A stretch of DNA of 15,042 nucleotides, taken from NCBI GenBank assembly GCA_027600665.1, contig JADGJL010000716.1, positions 1 through 15,042 on the forward strand, in the 5' to 3' direction. The notes beneath the pieces are model-generated. The model did not search any database. It worked only from the letters and a program-made list of their open reading frames with translations, and had not been told where the DNA came from. Source of the stretch: Irineochytrium annulatum. Lineage: Eukaryota > Chytridiomycota > Chytridiomycetes > Chytridiales > Chytridiaceae. Position numbers and translations under genes: made by a program. Of the stretch, positions 7,001-15,042 are shown in pieces; position 1 is the first letter of the stretch, and every line of letters starts with the position of its first letter.

Positions 7001-9050
7001 TTGTGCCCACCTCGCCTGCAAAGGCAATCGATAACACGAGCGCCGCCGAATCCCAAGCAGCTGAAGCGTCGCCGACAGGTATCGAATCCCCGGAGACCAA
7101 CAATTGCCCTCGTGAACCTATCGTTCTGCTAGGGAAGAGCGTCGCCGATCCTCGAGATACGGTGAGAATAACGCCGGGTCCTACGACGCCAAAATCCTCT
7201 AATTGCCCTCAGCAAGCGTTCGAGATCGCGGATGCGAGCATCGGCGAATCGCGAGGCGCCGGAATGTCGCCGGCTGGGGGCAAGACGACCAGTCGCTCGA
7301 GCGAGACGTACGAACTTGCTTTTAAAAGCATTGCCGAAGTACGAAGCGGCGGAGTTTCGCCGGCGAAGGCTAGGACTTCCAAAACTGTCAGAGAAACGCG
7401 CGAGGTCGCGGCGAAGGTTGCCACCAACTCACGAGGTGCCGCTGTCTCGCCAGCTTTTGTACGACCGCGGCACTATCCGCAAGGGATCATTGACAAGACC
7501 GCTACAAGTGGCGATGAACGCGAAAGTTCACCGGCAGGTATCCGCGTTTTAAAGGCATGGACGGGCACTGGCAGCCCGCTAGCGGCCCGCCGTTCTCAGA
7601 ATAAGAGCCCCGTCGAGTTACGAGGCTCTCAAGCGTCTCCGGCGAAATCATTAGTCGGCGAAACGCCGAAGGTCGTCACGCGCTCGCATAGAGTCAACGC
7701 TACCGAGCTACATAGCGATCGAGGAGCCTCAGTAGTTGCGCCAAAAGGCGGCGGGCCCTCAAGGCTTCGCGAGCCCTTCGAGGACGTAAGGTGTGAGGGC
7801 CGGAGGGATACACTGGAGTCGGTCCCGGCCATGGCCCCTGTGACCATCATGGAGGCGGAACGTAGATCGGCTGGTGGACGGGAGGTGCTGGACATTGTAG
7901 AGGTCGCATCTATGGAGGAGAAGCCGGAGGGGTCGGTGAAGGTGAAGGAAAAGGCCGCGCTCGATGAGGGTGTTATACTAAGACCGAAGTCCGCAATCGG
8001 GGGCCGGGTGGAAGCGGCTGACAGTGAGCGGAAGCGATCTGCTAGCTCTCGGAACGGTTCGGATGATACGTTGGAAGATTATTCACAGCGTCCAAGAAAA
8101 CGGCACGCCACCGTGGTCGATAGAGAAATGCTGAACGCTGCGCCGCTTCCTGCCGTAGCGAAGAAGATCACGCCATTGCCCTCGAAGCTAAAGCCGCCAC
8201 GATCGTTGCCAAAGGCCTGGGGAGGGAGTGTGTTGGGGAGCTCCGGGCGACCGAAGGCACCGGCCTATAAAGGCGGAATACCCCTTGCAAAAGCGCAGGG
8301 TACGCCGCAAGATGTTGCCGTATTGGATGACCGGAATTTTGAGTCGCGGAGGTTAAAGACTGGGAGCTTAACGGCAGGATGCGTGAGGACCGTGGCGGGG
8401 GATATCCCCCTGCCAATCAAGCCGCATGCTGAGGCGAGAAAGGTTCCAGCATCTATTGACGGCAGTGTGCGTTCGGAAAAGGGGAGATCTGGAAGGGACG
8501 ATATCCTACCGCCTGGAGCTTTGCCGTGGCATGACAAGTCAGCTGACGGGATTTTAAAGAAGAAGAACTTGGCGGCAGATGAGAGCAGACGTCCGAGGAA
8601 GCAGCAGGTGACGCAACCGGAGACGAGCCGCAAGGAGTTCGTAGAGCCAAAGGGCCCGCCGCTAAAGGCGCTGACACGGAAAGCCGTGACAGACGACAAT
8701 CCGAGGCCGATCAAGAAGAAGATGCTGCTCGAAGATGCCCGGTCAGCGTTGAAGGCTGACGGGAAATGGCCACCGTCGATATTAGGTGGGGGAGAGCCTA
8801 CGGGCGGCGCAACAGTTGCTTTGGAGCAGACATCAAAGCTGCGAGAGAATAAAAAGCCAGGGGATGGAAAGCCGTCGCTGGGAATGCTGGACAGCTATCA
8901 AGGAAGGAAAGTAGTGAATGCAGGGGGGCCGCTGCCGCCGCTGCCGACAAGGTAATGATTATGAGAATTCGCTGATTAATGGAGTTGTGTAGCATTGACG
9001 ATAAGGTCCTCCTTGAGATCCTACAACAATTTCGACCGAACACCAAGTAG
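4016..9050 (+). CDS. Candidate shelterin TPP1/Tpz1 (ACD) OB-fold protein with giant disordered tail
   Basis: Eight exons are predicted: 4016-4150, 4214-4308, 4355-4572, 4617-4654, 4698-5274, 5317-5390, 5437-8951 and 8993-9050. Introns are 63, 46, 44, 43, 42, 46 and 41 nt; the product is 1569 residues. If the last intron is not used, the frame stops at 8953-8955 (1551 residues). Residues 8-118 follow the TPP1/Tpz1 OB-fold pattern: a Trp-Leu opening (Trp9, then LANVL), LQLLKFF (41-47), the diagnostic EVSDGVYYMNGIIMPEALA (59-77; human TPP1 has VSDG followed by a hydrophobic strand and REAL), and GFRGLVMRVRKFKI (103-116). In the known family this domain recruits telomerase and the protein links Pot1 to the rest of shelterin. 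The remaining ~1400 residues are rich in Ser, Pro, Ala, Lys and Glu, lack recognisable domains and carry many Ser/Thr-Pro sites, including several SPAK. The tail is far longer than in human or fission yeast. Est3 has a related OB fold and is the main alternative. Family assignment is inference from motif pattern; the exon structure is well supported. Confidence 0.68.
5542..5832 (+). repeat. Duplicated TNSS...VP...GFSF-x-KRTRSE motif in the tail of the TPP1-like protein
   Basis: Two related blocks lie at 5542-5613 (residues 415-438) and 5767-5832 (residues 490-511). Each reads TNSS, then a short Leu/Val-Pro stretch, then GFSF, one variable residue, and KRTRSE. They are 73 residues apart, counted from the GFSF Gly. 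The DNA shares the 13-mer acgaactcgagcc but has diverged elsewhere, so the protein motif is kept better than the DNA. This suggests selection for a short binding motif or basic patch. No known partner motif is recognised. Confidence 0.65.
7102..7480 (+). repeat. Degenerate Ser-Pro repeats of 29-34 residues in the TPP1-like tail
   Basis: Units start near residues 935, 968, 1002 and 1031 (spacings 33, 34 and 29 residues). A unit reads roughly: N/S-C/E-P/T, a helical stretch ending in IxExR or a variant, then GAG/GGV/GAA with a SPA core, then Thr/Ser/Lys-rich linker. The first two units share aattgccctc at DNA level. The upstream block at about residues 880-934 has the same flavour. Several units carry SPAK, a full CDK consensus. 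The repeats lie in predicted disorder. Confidence 0.55.
8952..8992 (+). other. Probable last intron of the TPP1-like gene
   Basis: GTAATG at 8952 and TAG at 8990-8992 bound a 41-nt segment with GCTGATTAAT near its 3' side. Size and signals match other introns in this window. Splicing replaces the stop at 8953-8955 with an 18-codon extension (plus the split codon) ending in TAG at 9048-9050. The added C-terminus reads SIDDKVLLEILQQFRPNTK, a likely amphipathic helix. Confidence 0.6.
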
Positions 9051-9241
9051 CTCGAATAATCGCGTGAATGTATATATTGCAATTGCTTCGTAATAATCAA
9101 TCATGGAGCTCCCGCATTATTTCTCTTTCCAAACATTCAGTGTCAAAATTCGGGGGTGCGAGCAATTTTTGGTCTTGAGGAGAATCCCATGTTGAAATCC
9201 CGCTTGCTGTTATTGTTGCCATTAGTTAATAAAAAGAATCA
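9051..9241. other. Convergent 3' spacer
   Basis: This AT-richer stretch of 191 bases lies between the stop of the TPP1-like gene (plus) and the stop of ARMC9 (minus). It should contain both 3' ends. A TATATATT run at about 9071-9077 and AATAAAAAG at 9228-9236 are visible, but neither can be assigned to one gene with confidence. Confidence 0.35.
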
Positions 9242-12076
9242 TTACTCAACGTACTCGTTATCTGTCAAGGGCAAAGGCGGCGAGCTTTTCCGATTGTTTG
9301 CCGGCCGCATCGGTGATGTTGGCTGGGATTCCTGAGAAGGAATCGATAAGACTGGAGAACCCTTCTCCGCACGACTCACTGTCTCTCTTTTTATTCCTGA
9401 CGTTGCTATCGTCGCGAGCCCTCCTGCGTCCCTATGCGAAGATGACGGCCCCGAGTACGACGCATAAACGTTTGCGGAAGGTGGGACCGCAAGTGGCCGG
9501 CCAGACGAGGGTAGGGAGCGGGCGGGGCTGACGTTCCCGTTCGCGACCCTCCTAGTTGATGTTGGTGTTCTGACACTGCGCGCTGGAGGGGTTTGCGAGC
9601 GGCCTTGTGGGGGTGTTGGTGCGCGGATGGTATTGGTGTTGGTGTTGAGTATGTAGCGTTGGAGCAAAGCGTCTTTCGATGCCTCACCGGGCAGGGGTTC
9701 AAGCGGGTCGGGTTCGTCCTCTGGCCCTTCGTCCTCCTCATCGTCCATGTCTTCTTCTTCGCCGTCGACGGAGAGAGTATCGGAGCTGTCCTCGTCATTT
9801 GCTGGATAGGAAGTAAGTTAAAACATAAGCATACGCAGAGATTAATAAGCTCACCCGAATCCATCCGCTCTATAACATACGCAATCTGCCCCCGCAGTGG
9901 CTCCTCCTCGACCTTCATCCTCTCCTCCAGTACCTCCCGCAAGCCTAAATCAGCCGCGCAATCCCTCAACGTCGGATCCCCGAACAGCGAATATAAAATC
10001 CCATTGACGTACGTGAGCACCTGGACGGACGCGTCGGACTCGACGAGGTCGGCCAGCACGTTCAGGGCCCGCTCCGGGTCGTGCCGGCACTCGGCTCGGC
10101 CCGACGTCCGGAGGCAAAGGTTCATCAAGAGCGCGACGACGTTGTCGAGCGTCCGATCCGTGAGCGCGTCGTACTTTTCGAGGAGGCCGATGAGGTGTGG
10201 GATGACGTGGAGCCGGTTCATGAAGGACTGGGCGGCGCGTCTTATGATTCCAACGTGACATTTGTTAGCCCAATGCTTATGCAAATGTTTCCGCAGATCT
10301 TCTTACCGGAGACTCAGCTTCTGCAATACGCCTAGGAGGTGTTGCCGGAGCGCGGTCTCCTCGCTCTCGCTCTTCAGCGCCTCAATCATGGTCCGGACGA
10401 GCATGTCGCCCTGGCTTAGAAGATACTCTCGCCCGCAGCACTCAGACGCGATGCTACTTAAAAGCATGGCAGCTTGCTCCTTAACGACCGGGGAGCCGGT
10501 GAGAAGCAACGGTCGAGCCACTTGAAGCTGAAGTTTAACGGGTTACAACCAGCCCAGGAAAGTTCCCTTGCACGAACCGTTCCAACAGAAAGAAAGTCCT
10601 TCCTAATCATATCCTTGAGCGCGTCACGAGGATGCCGTCCGTCTGGCGGGTGCATGAATCGCTGTATTCGTAGATACGCGTTGTTAGCTGGAATAGAACA
10701 ATCAGCATAGATAGCGAACAGCGCGTACCAATCGGACCGCCTGCACAAGAAGCGCAACGCTCCTGCCCTCCTTTTCGCTCGTCGTGACAGCGCTCAGGTC
10801 CCTCCGAAGGCGATCATAATCCACTACGGCGTCCGCGTCCGTCCCCTCCAAACCTCGGTTCACCTCCGGTGTCTGAGACCGCGATTTTGCGGACTTTATT
10901 GGTGAAAGCGGTGTGGCCTGCGGCCGAAGCGGTGTGGATTGCTTCATAGGAGATTTGAGGGGCGACTGGGTCCCAGAAGGTGGTTTTTCATTATTTCCGT
11001 TCGGCAAGTCCGTCAACACCTTGATGACTCATAAGCCCCAAATCCAATAAACTCCAAACTGAAATGCGAAAAGATGAATTGGTTAGCCTACCTTGCTCGG
11101 GCTCGACTTTCTACTCCCCTTGAACGCCGCCAACCTCTGACATACGCCGGTTAGGTAGGACGTCGTGATCCTCTCCCCGTTAATGCAGGCTGCCAGCGTC
11201 TGCACCAACTCGGAAGCAATCGAGATCAGGTTATGGTAGTCGTTCTGAAACAGGCGGAACTTCGAGCTCTGAACGTTTTCGCTGTCCTCAAGGTCCCGAA
11301 CGCGCTGCCGCATCGCCTTCATCTCCAGCAAATGGTCCTTGGCCTCCTTATCAGCTCTCGAGTGCGCGCCAGAGTGTCCCGTAAGCAGCTTCAGCAAGAA
11401 AGGGGCGTCCGCGGCCCGCAGCGCGCTAGCAAGAAATCCTCTTAGACGCTCCTGGAGATCCCGTATGTGACGCTCCGTGAATAAATCGGTGAAGGAGGGG
11501 TGGACGCGAGGATCCGGGACGTATGGGAGTGCGTAGTAGTTAAGAAACTGGGTGGTCTTGCAGAGATCCGCGCCCCTCGTCGCCAGGAAGACCTTGAAGG
11601 CCTCCATTGTAGCGGGCACAGCGTACTGTTTTGCGGCACGCTCGCTCACGAACGGGTGAATAGGGAAGACGGCGAAGTAGATATTGAGTTGGAACTCCAT
11701 CTTCTGGTACATGGGGTCCGACTGCCGCAGTTCAACGGGGAAGTTGGCGTCCCAGAGGCCGAAGAATTCGTCACGATTCCCGTCCTGGAAGGCCAGCTGA
11801 AACCGGTTCTGCATCTCCTCGATCGTCCGGGCGCGCTCATCATCGCGGTTTGGCGCCCCGGCATCCCCTTCCTCGGCAGCCGGTGCAGGGCCGCGCCCTT
11901 TGAGTCCGCATTCGACGTCGAAGGACGAGAGCGTCGACGGGTAGTCCGCGAACGAAAGATACTGGGGGAAAGATCGTAATTATTACAATGCGGGTAAGAT
12001 CACGCACATCTCACAGCAAGCTTACCTCTCTCACGAGTTTATTCGCCTCGATCTCGAGCTCGATGGAGAGAAACAT
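9242..12076 (-). CDS. ARMC9: ARMC9, LisH and armadillo-repeat ciliary protein
   Basis: Seven exons, 12076-12026, 11961-11092, 11019-10729, 10661-10578, 10527-10307, 10240-9855 and 9801-9242, with introns of 64, 72, 67, 50, 66 and 53 nt, give 820 residues, about the length of human ARMC9. A LisH motif lies near residues 12-42 (KLVREYLSFADYPSTLSSF). Then come FFGLWDANFP (83-92) and YYALPYVPDPRVHPSF (159-174), both close to the vertebrate protein, and a predicted coiled coil at about 218-265. After a Ser/Thr-Pro linker (308-370), armadillo-like helices run from about 400 to 634, including ALLMNLCLRTSG and YVNGILYSLFGDP. An acidic stretch (635-665) and a disordered Ser/Pro tail close the protein. 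In animals ARMC9 sits at the basal body and cilium, affects ciliary signalling and stability, and is mutated in Joubert syndrome. Here it probably serves the zoospore flagellum (inference). The exon 3 start uses an AAG acceptor (11020-11022), the weakest junction in the model. Confidence 0.93.
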
Positions 12077-12648
12077 TCTATGCTGGCTCCTTGCTGTATG
12101 GTAGGACAACAAACAACGCCTTTCGTCAAATTTGCGGTATCTTCACTCCGCAATCCAAGCCACCTTGCACTGCGTGCTACCTGTTCGCTTTCAGATCATA
12201 TTAAAGAGTGTACTCAATACAAAGCTCCTCGAGTTAAAGAACAACGCATTTCATTGCGGTGTACGCCCGAAATAAGGTTATTCTTTTATATATATACTCG
12301 CTCATTGATAGTAAATGCAGCTCATTCGCTGGTGGTGGTGCTAAAACAGATAATGCGGTGTCTCTTGTCCATCAAGAGCTCGTTGTGAGTTGGTCGGGAA
12401 ATACTGTGAAGTCAAAGCGAAAAGAAAAGTCTCGTGAGTGAAGAGGATCATCATTGCCTTAAGCGTTTATCACGCACATCTGCACATCCAAACTCCCTCT
12501 CAATGGACGATCCTCGGTTGGATCGAGCAGCGAGGTGTCCCCCTCTCCCATTAAGGGCTGGGCGCGTTTGGCTGCGATCTCCAAAATGATCCTGAACAGG
12601 ACATTAATCGTTTGATATACTTCATCCAGGCCCGCGCGTTGAGCGGAT
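12077..12648. promoter_or_regulatory. 572-bp divergent intergenic region, ARMC9 / ARS2
   Basis: This is the only long gene-free stretch. It separates the starts of ARMC9 (minus) and ARS2 (plus) and should contain both promoters. A TTTTATATATATAC run at about 12282-12296 is the best TATA-like element, roughly midway. No tRNA or clear small RNA is visible. The right part (12462-12645) has an uninterrupted minus-strand reading with protein-like composition, discussed in the findings, but no start codon could be assigned within it. Confidence 0.45.
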
Positions 12649-15042
12649 ATGGATCCGGCCAATTTCCTGGACGATGACCAGCAGAACCAGTCCCGCTCGA
12701 AGTTCCGGAGGGAGCGGAACGACGAGATGAACCCCAACATGGCACCTATGTCATACGGCAGCAACCCAAGGAGGAAACGCGAGCGTTCCGAGAGTCTTGA
12801 AGGTATGGTTTTTGCAATCTGGTCATCTGCAGTCCTTCTCCGTGGATTTGTATTTTAACTGACATGCATGCAAAGATCGACGCAAGCGCCGGCGGTCGTT
12901 GTCTCCCCGCGGTCCGATGGGTATGAACCGTCCCGGTTCCAACAACCCGGACGGGGACCACTACGTCCCAAATTATGACCGCGATGGGTATATACCCGCG
13001 CCGCGGCATCACGGTAGCGGTTCAAACAACTTCCCCGTTCAAGGCTCGTCCTTTGACTTTAACATGATGTCGGGCATGATGGGGGGCGGTAGCGCTGCGG
13101 GCACGGGCAGGATTGGAAAGATTGACGACCCGCTGAACCTCGACTACCTGATGCCGTATCGACAGTTCGTCGAGTTTCAGAAGATGAAGAGCAGGGGGGA
13201 GAGGACCGGCCGTGGGGCGGCTGCTGATATGGATGAGGAGGAGCTGAGAAAGAAGTACCAGACGTATAAGGAAGCATTTCAGGGCAAGGTGCTGACCACC
13301 TTCTTCGAGGAACATAAGGAATCGGAGTGGTATGTTGTGCCTACCCTCTGCTTTCGTGTTTACCGATGTTTGCAGGTTCCGAGAAAAGTATCACCCCGTC
13401 GACTGCGTGCCCCTGAAGCAGGAAGTTAACAGCCGCAAGCGCGCATTTTTCCCGAAGTTCATGGACGATTTGAACGCGGGGAAGTTGGATGATATCTCGT
13501 TCGACGAGTACACTTCGCCGGAGTCCGCAAGCGGCGCCGGAGAGGTCGCGGTCGCGGCGTCGGAGGTTAAGGAGGACGCTGGTGGTGTCGCAGAGTCGAT
13601 GGAAACGGACGACAAGAAAGACGATGCGGCGCCCGCCCACCAGGCTCAGATCGGCGTCCCGCATCACCCCTCCGTTGTCGAGATGAAGATTTCGGCCCTG
13701 TTCATCAAAAGCGTGCCGCCCACCGTCAAGCGGGCGCAGCTTGTGGAGTGTTGCAAGCAGGTCGAGGGTTTTACGCACCTCGTGTTAAGCGACCCGAGGA
13801 CTGACAAGAAGTTTTACCGGTTGGGCTGGATCGTGTTTGCGGATGGTACGGATATGGAGAAAGCTCATGCGGATCTTAACCAGAAGAAGGTGCGGGTGTC
13901 AAATTTTCGCTAGTTTTGGTTGTGTTCTTATGTAAATTCAGATCGACGACTTCGTCCTCAACCTCGCCCTGCACAATGCTCAACCTCTTCGCACCCGCCT
14001 TCTTCCATCCGAGTTTAGCACCGCTGAGAGGCTTGCGCATGACTTAGAGAATGCTCGGCGGCTCATCAAGGCCCTTGACCAGGAAGCCGAGCTTCAGGGC
14101 CTGGAGACGATTGAGAACCGCTTTCAGGATGTGGTGTTTAAGGGTGACGCCTTTAGGGAGGACGCAGTTATGGTTGAAAGCCAGGCGGCGGACGCGGAGA
14201 AGCCTGTAGAACAAAGCGGAGTGGCTGTGAAAAAGGTGAGCGGAACTGACGTAAGGCAAACTGACGGTTTCGTGGAAAAGACCAAGCTCCTCCTTGACTG
14301 CTGCATCGATTACCTTCGCCGCGTGCACTGGTACGACTTCTACGCCGGCATCGAGTCGGACGGGCCCGAGGACTTCTGCCGTCGTGTCTGGCTTAACCTT
14401 CGCAAGTCCAATCCAGCCGCGGACGCCATCCCCGCCGGCAACGCCAAGCCGCACCAGAAGTCCGACTTCCAACGGTTTTCGGAGCGACTAGACTCCCGCG
14501 TCGTCCTACGCACGATCATCCTCGAGCCCGGCTCGTGGGGCGGCGAGGAGCTCGAGAAGATCGGCGGGAAAAATCCGGAGTTGGAGATTGACCGCGTGCT
14601 CTCGAGCAAGCACGTGAGCAGGATTGAGCAGGAGAAGTTTCGGTGCAGGGAGTGCACGAAGCTTTTCCGTGGGGACGAGTTCGTAAGGAAGCACATCCGC
14701 GGCAAGCACCCAGAGGTCATTGGGGAGATCAGGGCCGAGGTCGACTTTTTCAACAACTACGTGCGGGACCCGAACAGGGTGCACTACGCGTGGAACACAC
14801 CAAATCAGCAGGCCGGCGGCATGATGGGCGCGAGCGGCGGAATGGGGGCCATGGGAGGCGGGATGATGGGGGCCATGGGAGGCCCGATGATGGCGGGCGG
14901 CATGGGCATGGGTATGGGCATGGGAGGCATGATGGGCCAGCCGATGGGGATCATGTGGGTGCCGAACCAGATGGTTGGGATGATGGCCGGCGTTAATAAT
15001 TGGGATGCTGGTGGTGGTTACGGTGGCGGTGGAGGCTATGGT
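12649..15042 (+). CDS. SRRT: ARS2/SERRATE RNA effector protein, 3' end missing
   Basis: Four exons, 12649-12802, 12876-13329, 13376-13889 and 13942 to the edge, with introns of 73, 46 and 52 nt, give 741 residues before the window ends. ARS2/SERRATE binds the nuclear cap-binding complex and directs capped transcripts to processing, export or decay. An Arg/Lys-rich nuclear signal is split by intron 1 (RRKRERSESLEDRRKRRRS, about 41-59). The SERRATE core follows: LMPYRQFVEF, ELRKKYQTYKEAF, FFEEHKESEWFREKYHP with Trp203 split by intron 2, and an acidic linker. An RRM-like segment contains LFIKSVPPTVKRAQLVECC and FYRLGWIVF. Helices (LLLDCCIDYLRRVHWYDFY) lead to a C2H2 zinc finger, Cys609, Cys612, His625, His630, within FRGDEFVRKHI, then FFNNYVRDP. 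The tail is Gly/Met-rich and becomes Gly/Tyr-rich at the edge. The conserved C-terminal cap-complex contact lies beyond the window. ATG 12649 is the first start that fits. Confidence 0.92.
14842..14889 (+). repeat. 24-bp tandem duplication in the Met/Gly-rich tail of ARS2
   Basis: Two adjacent 24-base units (14842-14865 and 14866-14889) differ at two bases and encode MGAMGGGM and MGAMGGPM. They sit in a larger Gly/Met-rich run from about 14815 to 14955 that also contains a (GM)n stretch from repeated ggcatg/ggtatg. Replication slippage is the likely origin. Confidence 0.8.

Noticed and set aside
5427..8714. Several antisense open frames of 60-210 codons opposite the 3.5 kb exon
   Set aside because: They mirror the GC-rich codon pattern of the sense exon, overlap each other and match no family I know.
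12080..12388. Plus-strand open frame of 102 codons upstream of ARS2
   Set aside because: Composition is not protein-like, it runs through the AT-rich TATA-like part of the promoter region, and no motif is recognised.
12430..12460. Minus-strand ATGATGA resembling a snoRNA C box
   Set aside because: No convincing D box, terminal stem or guide segment at a suitable distance.
14236..14280. Possible 45-nt in-frame intron in ARS2 exon 4, beginning GTGAGC and containing CTGAC
   Set aside because: The donor looks good, but the acceptor would be AAG without a pyrimidine tract, the frame is open without splicing, and no conserved motif needs the removal.

Overview
The window looks like nuclear DNA of a zoosporic (flagellated) fungus, most likely a chytrid or a close relative. 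It is GC-rich and gene-dense. Genes are split by many very short introns: I could place 24, each 41-73 nt, and most show a TAAC- or TGAC-like branch site just before the 3' splice site. One gene is a full-length ARMC9 homologue, a cilium and basal-body protein that non-flagellated fungi would not be expected to keep. I see no rRNA, tRNA, CRISPR array, transposon or prokaryotic operon. The lineage is inferred from gene content and style, not from a database match.

Layout, left to right: (1) 144-852 minus, an HD-superfamily metal-dependent phosphohydrolase of the COG4339 type. (2) 928-1757 plus, a small alpha/beta hydrolase, divergent from gene 1 across 75 bp. (3) 1923-2954 plus, a rhomboid-type intramembrane serine protease. 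(4) 3009-3916 minus, lipoyl(octanoyl) transferase, tail to tail with gene 3. (5) 4016-9050 plus, divergent from gene 4 across 99 bp: a protein of about 1570 residues with an N-terminal OB fold resembling shelterin TPP1/Tpz1 and a long disordered tail, most of it in one 3.5 kb exon. (6) 9242-12076 minus, ARMC9 in seven exons, convergent with gene 5. (7) 12649 to the window edge plus, ARS2/SERRATE, cut off in its Gly/Met-rich tail. The only gene-free stretch longer than 300 bases is 12077-12648, between the divergent starts of ARMC9 and ARS2.

The genes do not form one pathway. They are housekeeping and cell-biology functions: lipoate attachment in mitochondria, membrane proteolysis, telomere protection (predicted), cilium function and capped-RNA metabolism. 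Three neighbouring pairs are divergent, so several promoters are probably shared. Splice junctions were chosen so that frames join exactly and conserved motifs are rebuilt; every model closes to a whole number of codons.

The most interesting item is the candidate TPP1/Tpz1 protein. It has a duplicated GFSF-x-KRTRSE motif, a block of degenerate Ser-Pro repeats of 29-34 residues, and a probable last mini-exon encoding a C-terminal amphipathic helix.
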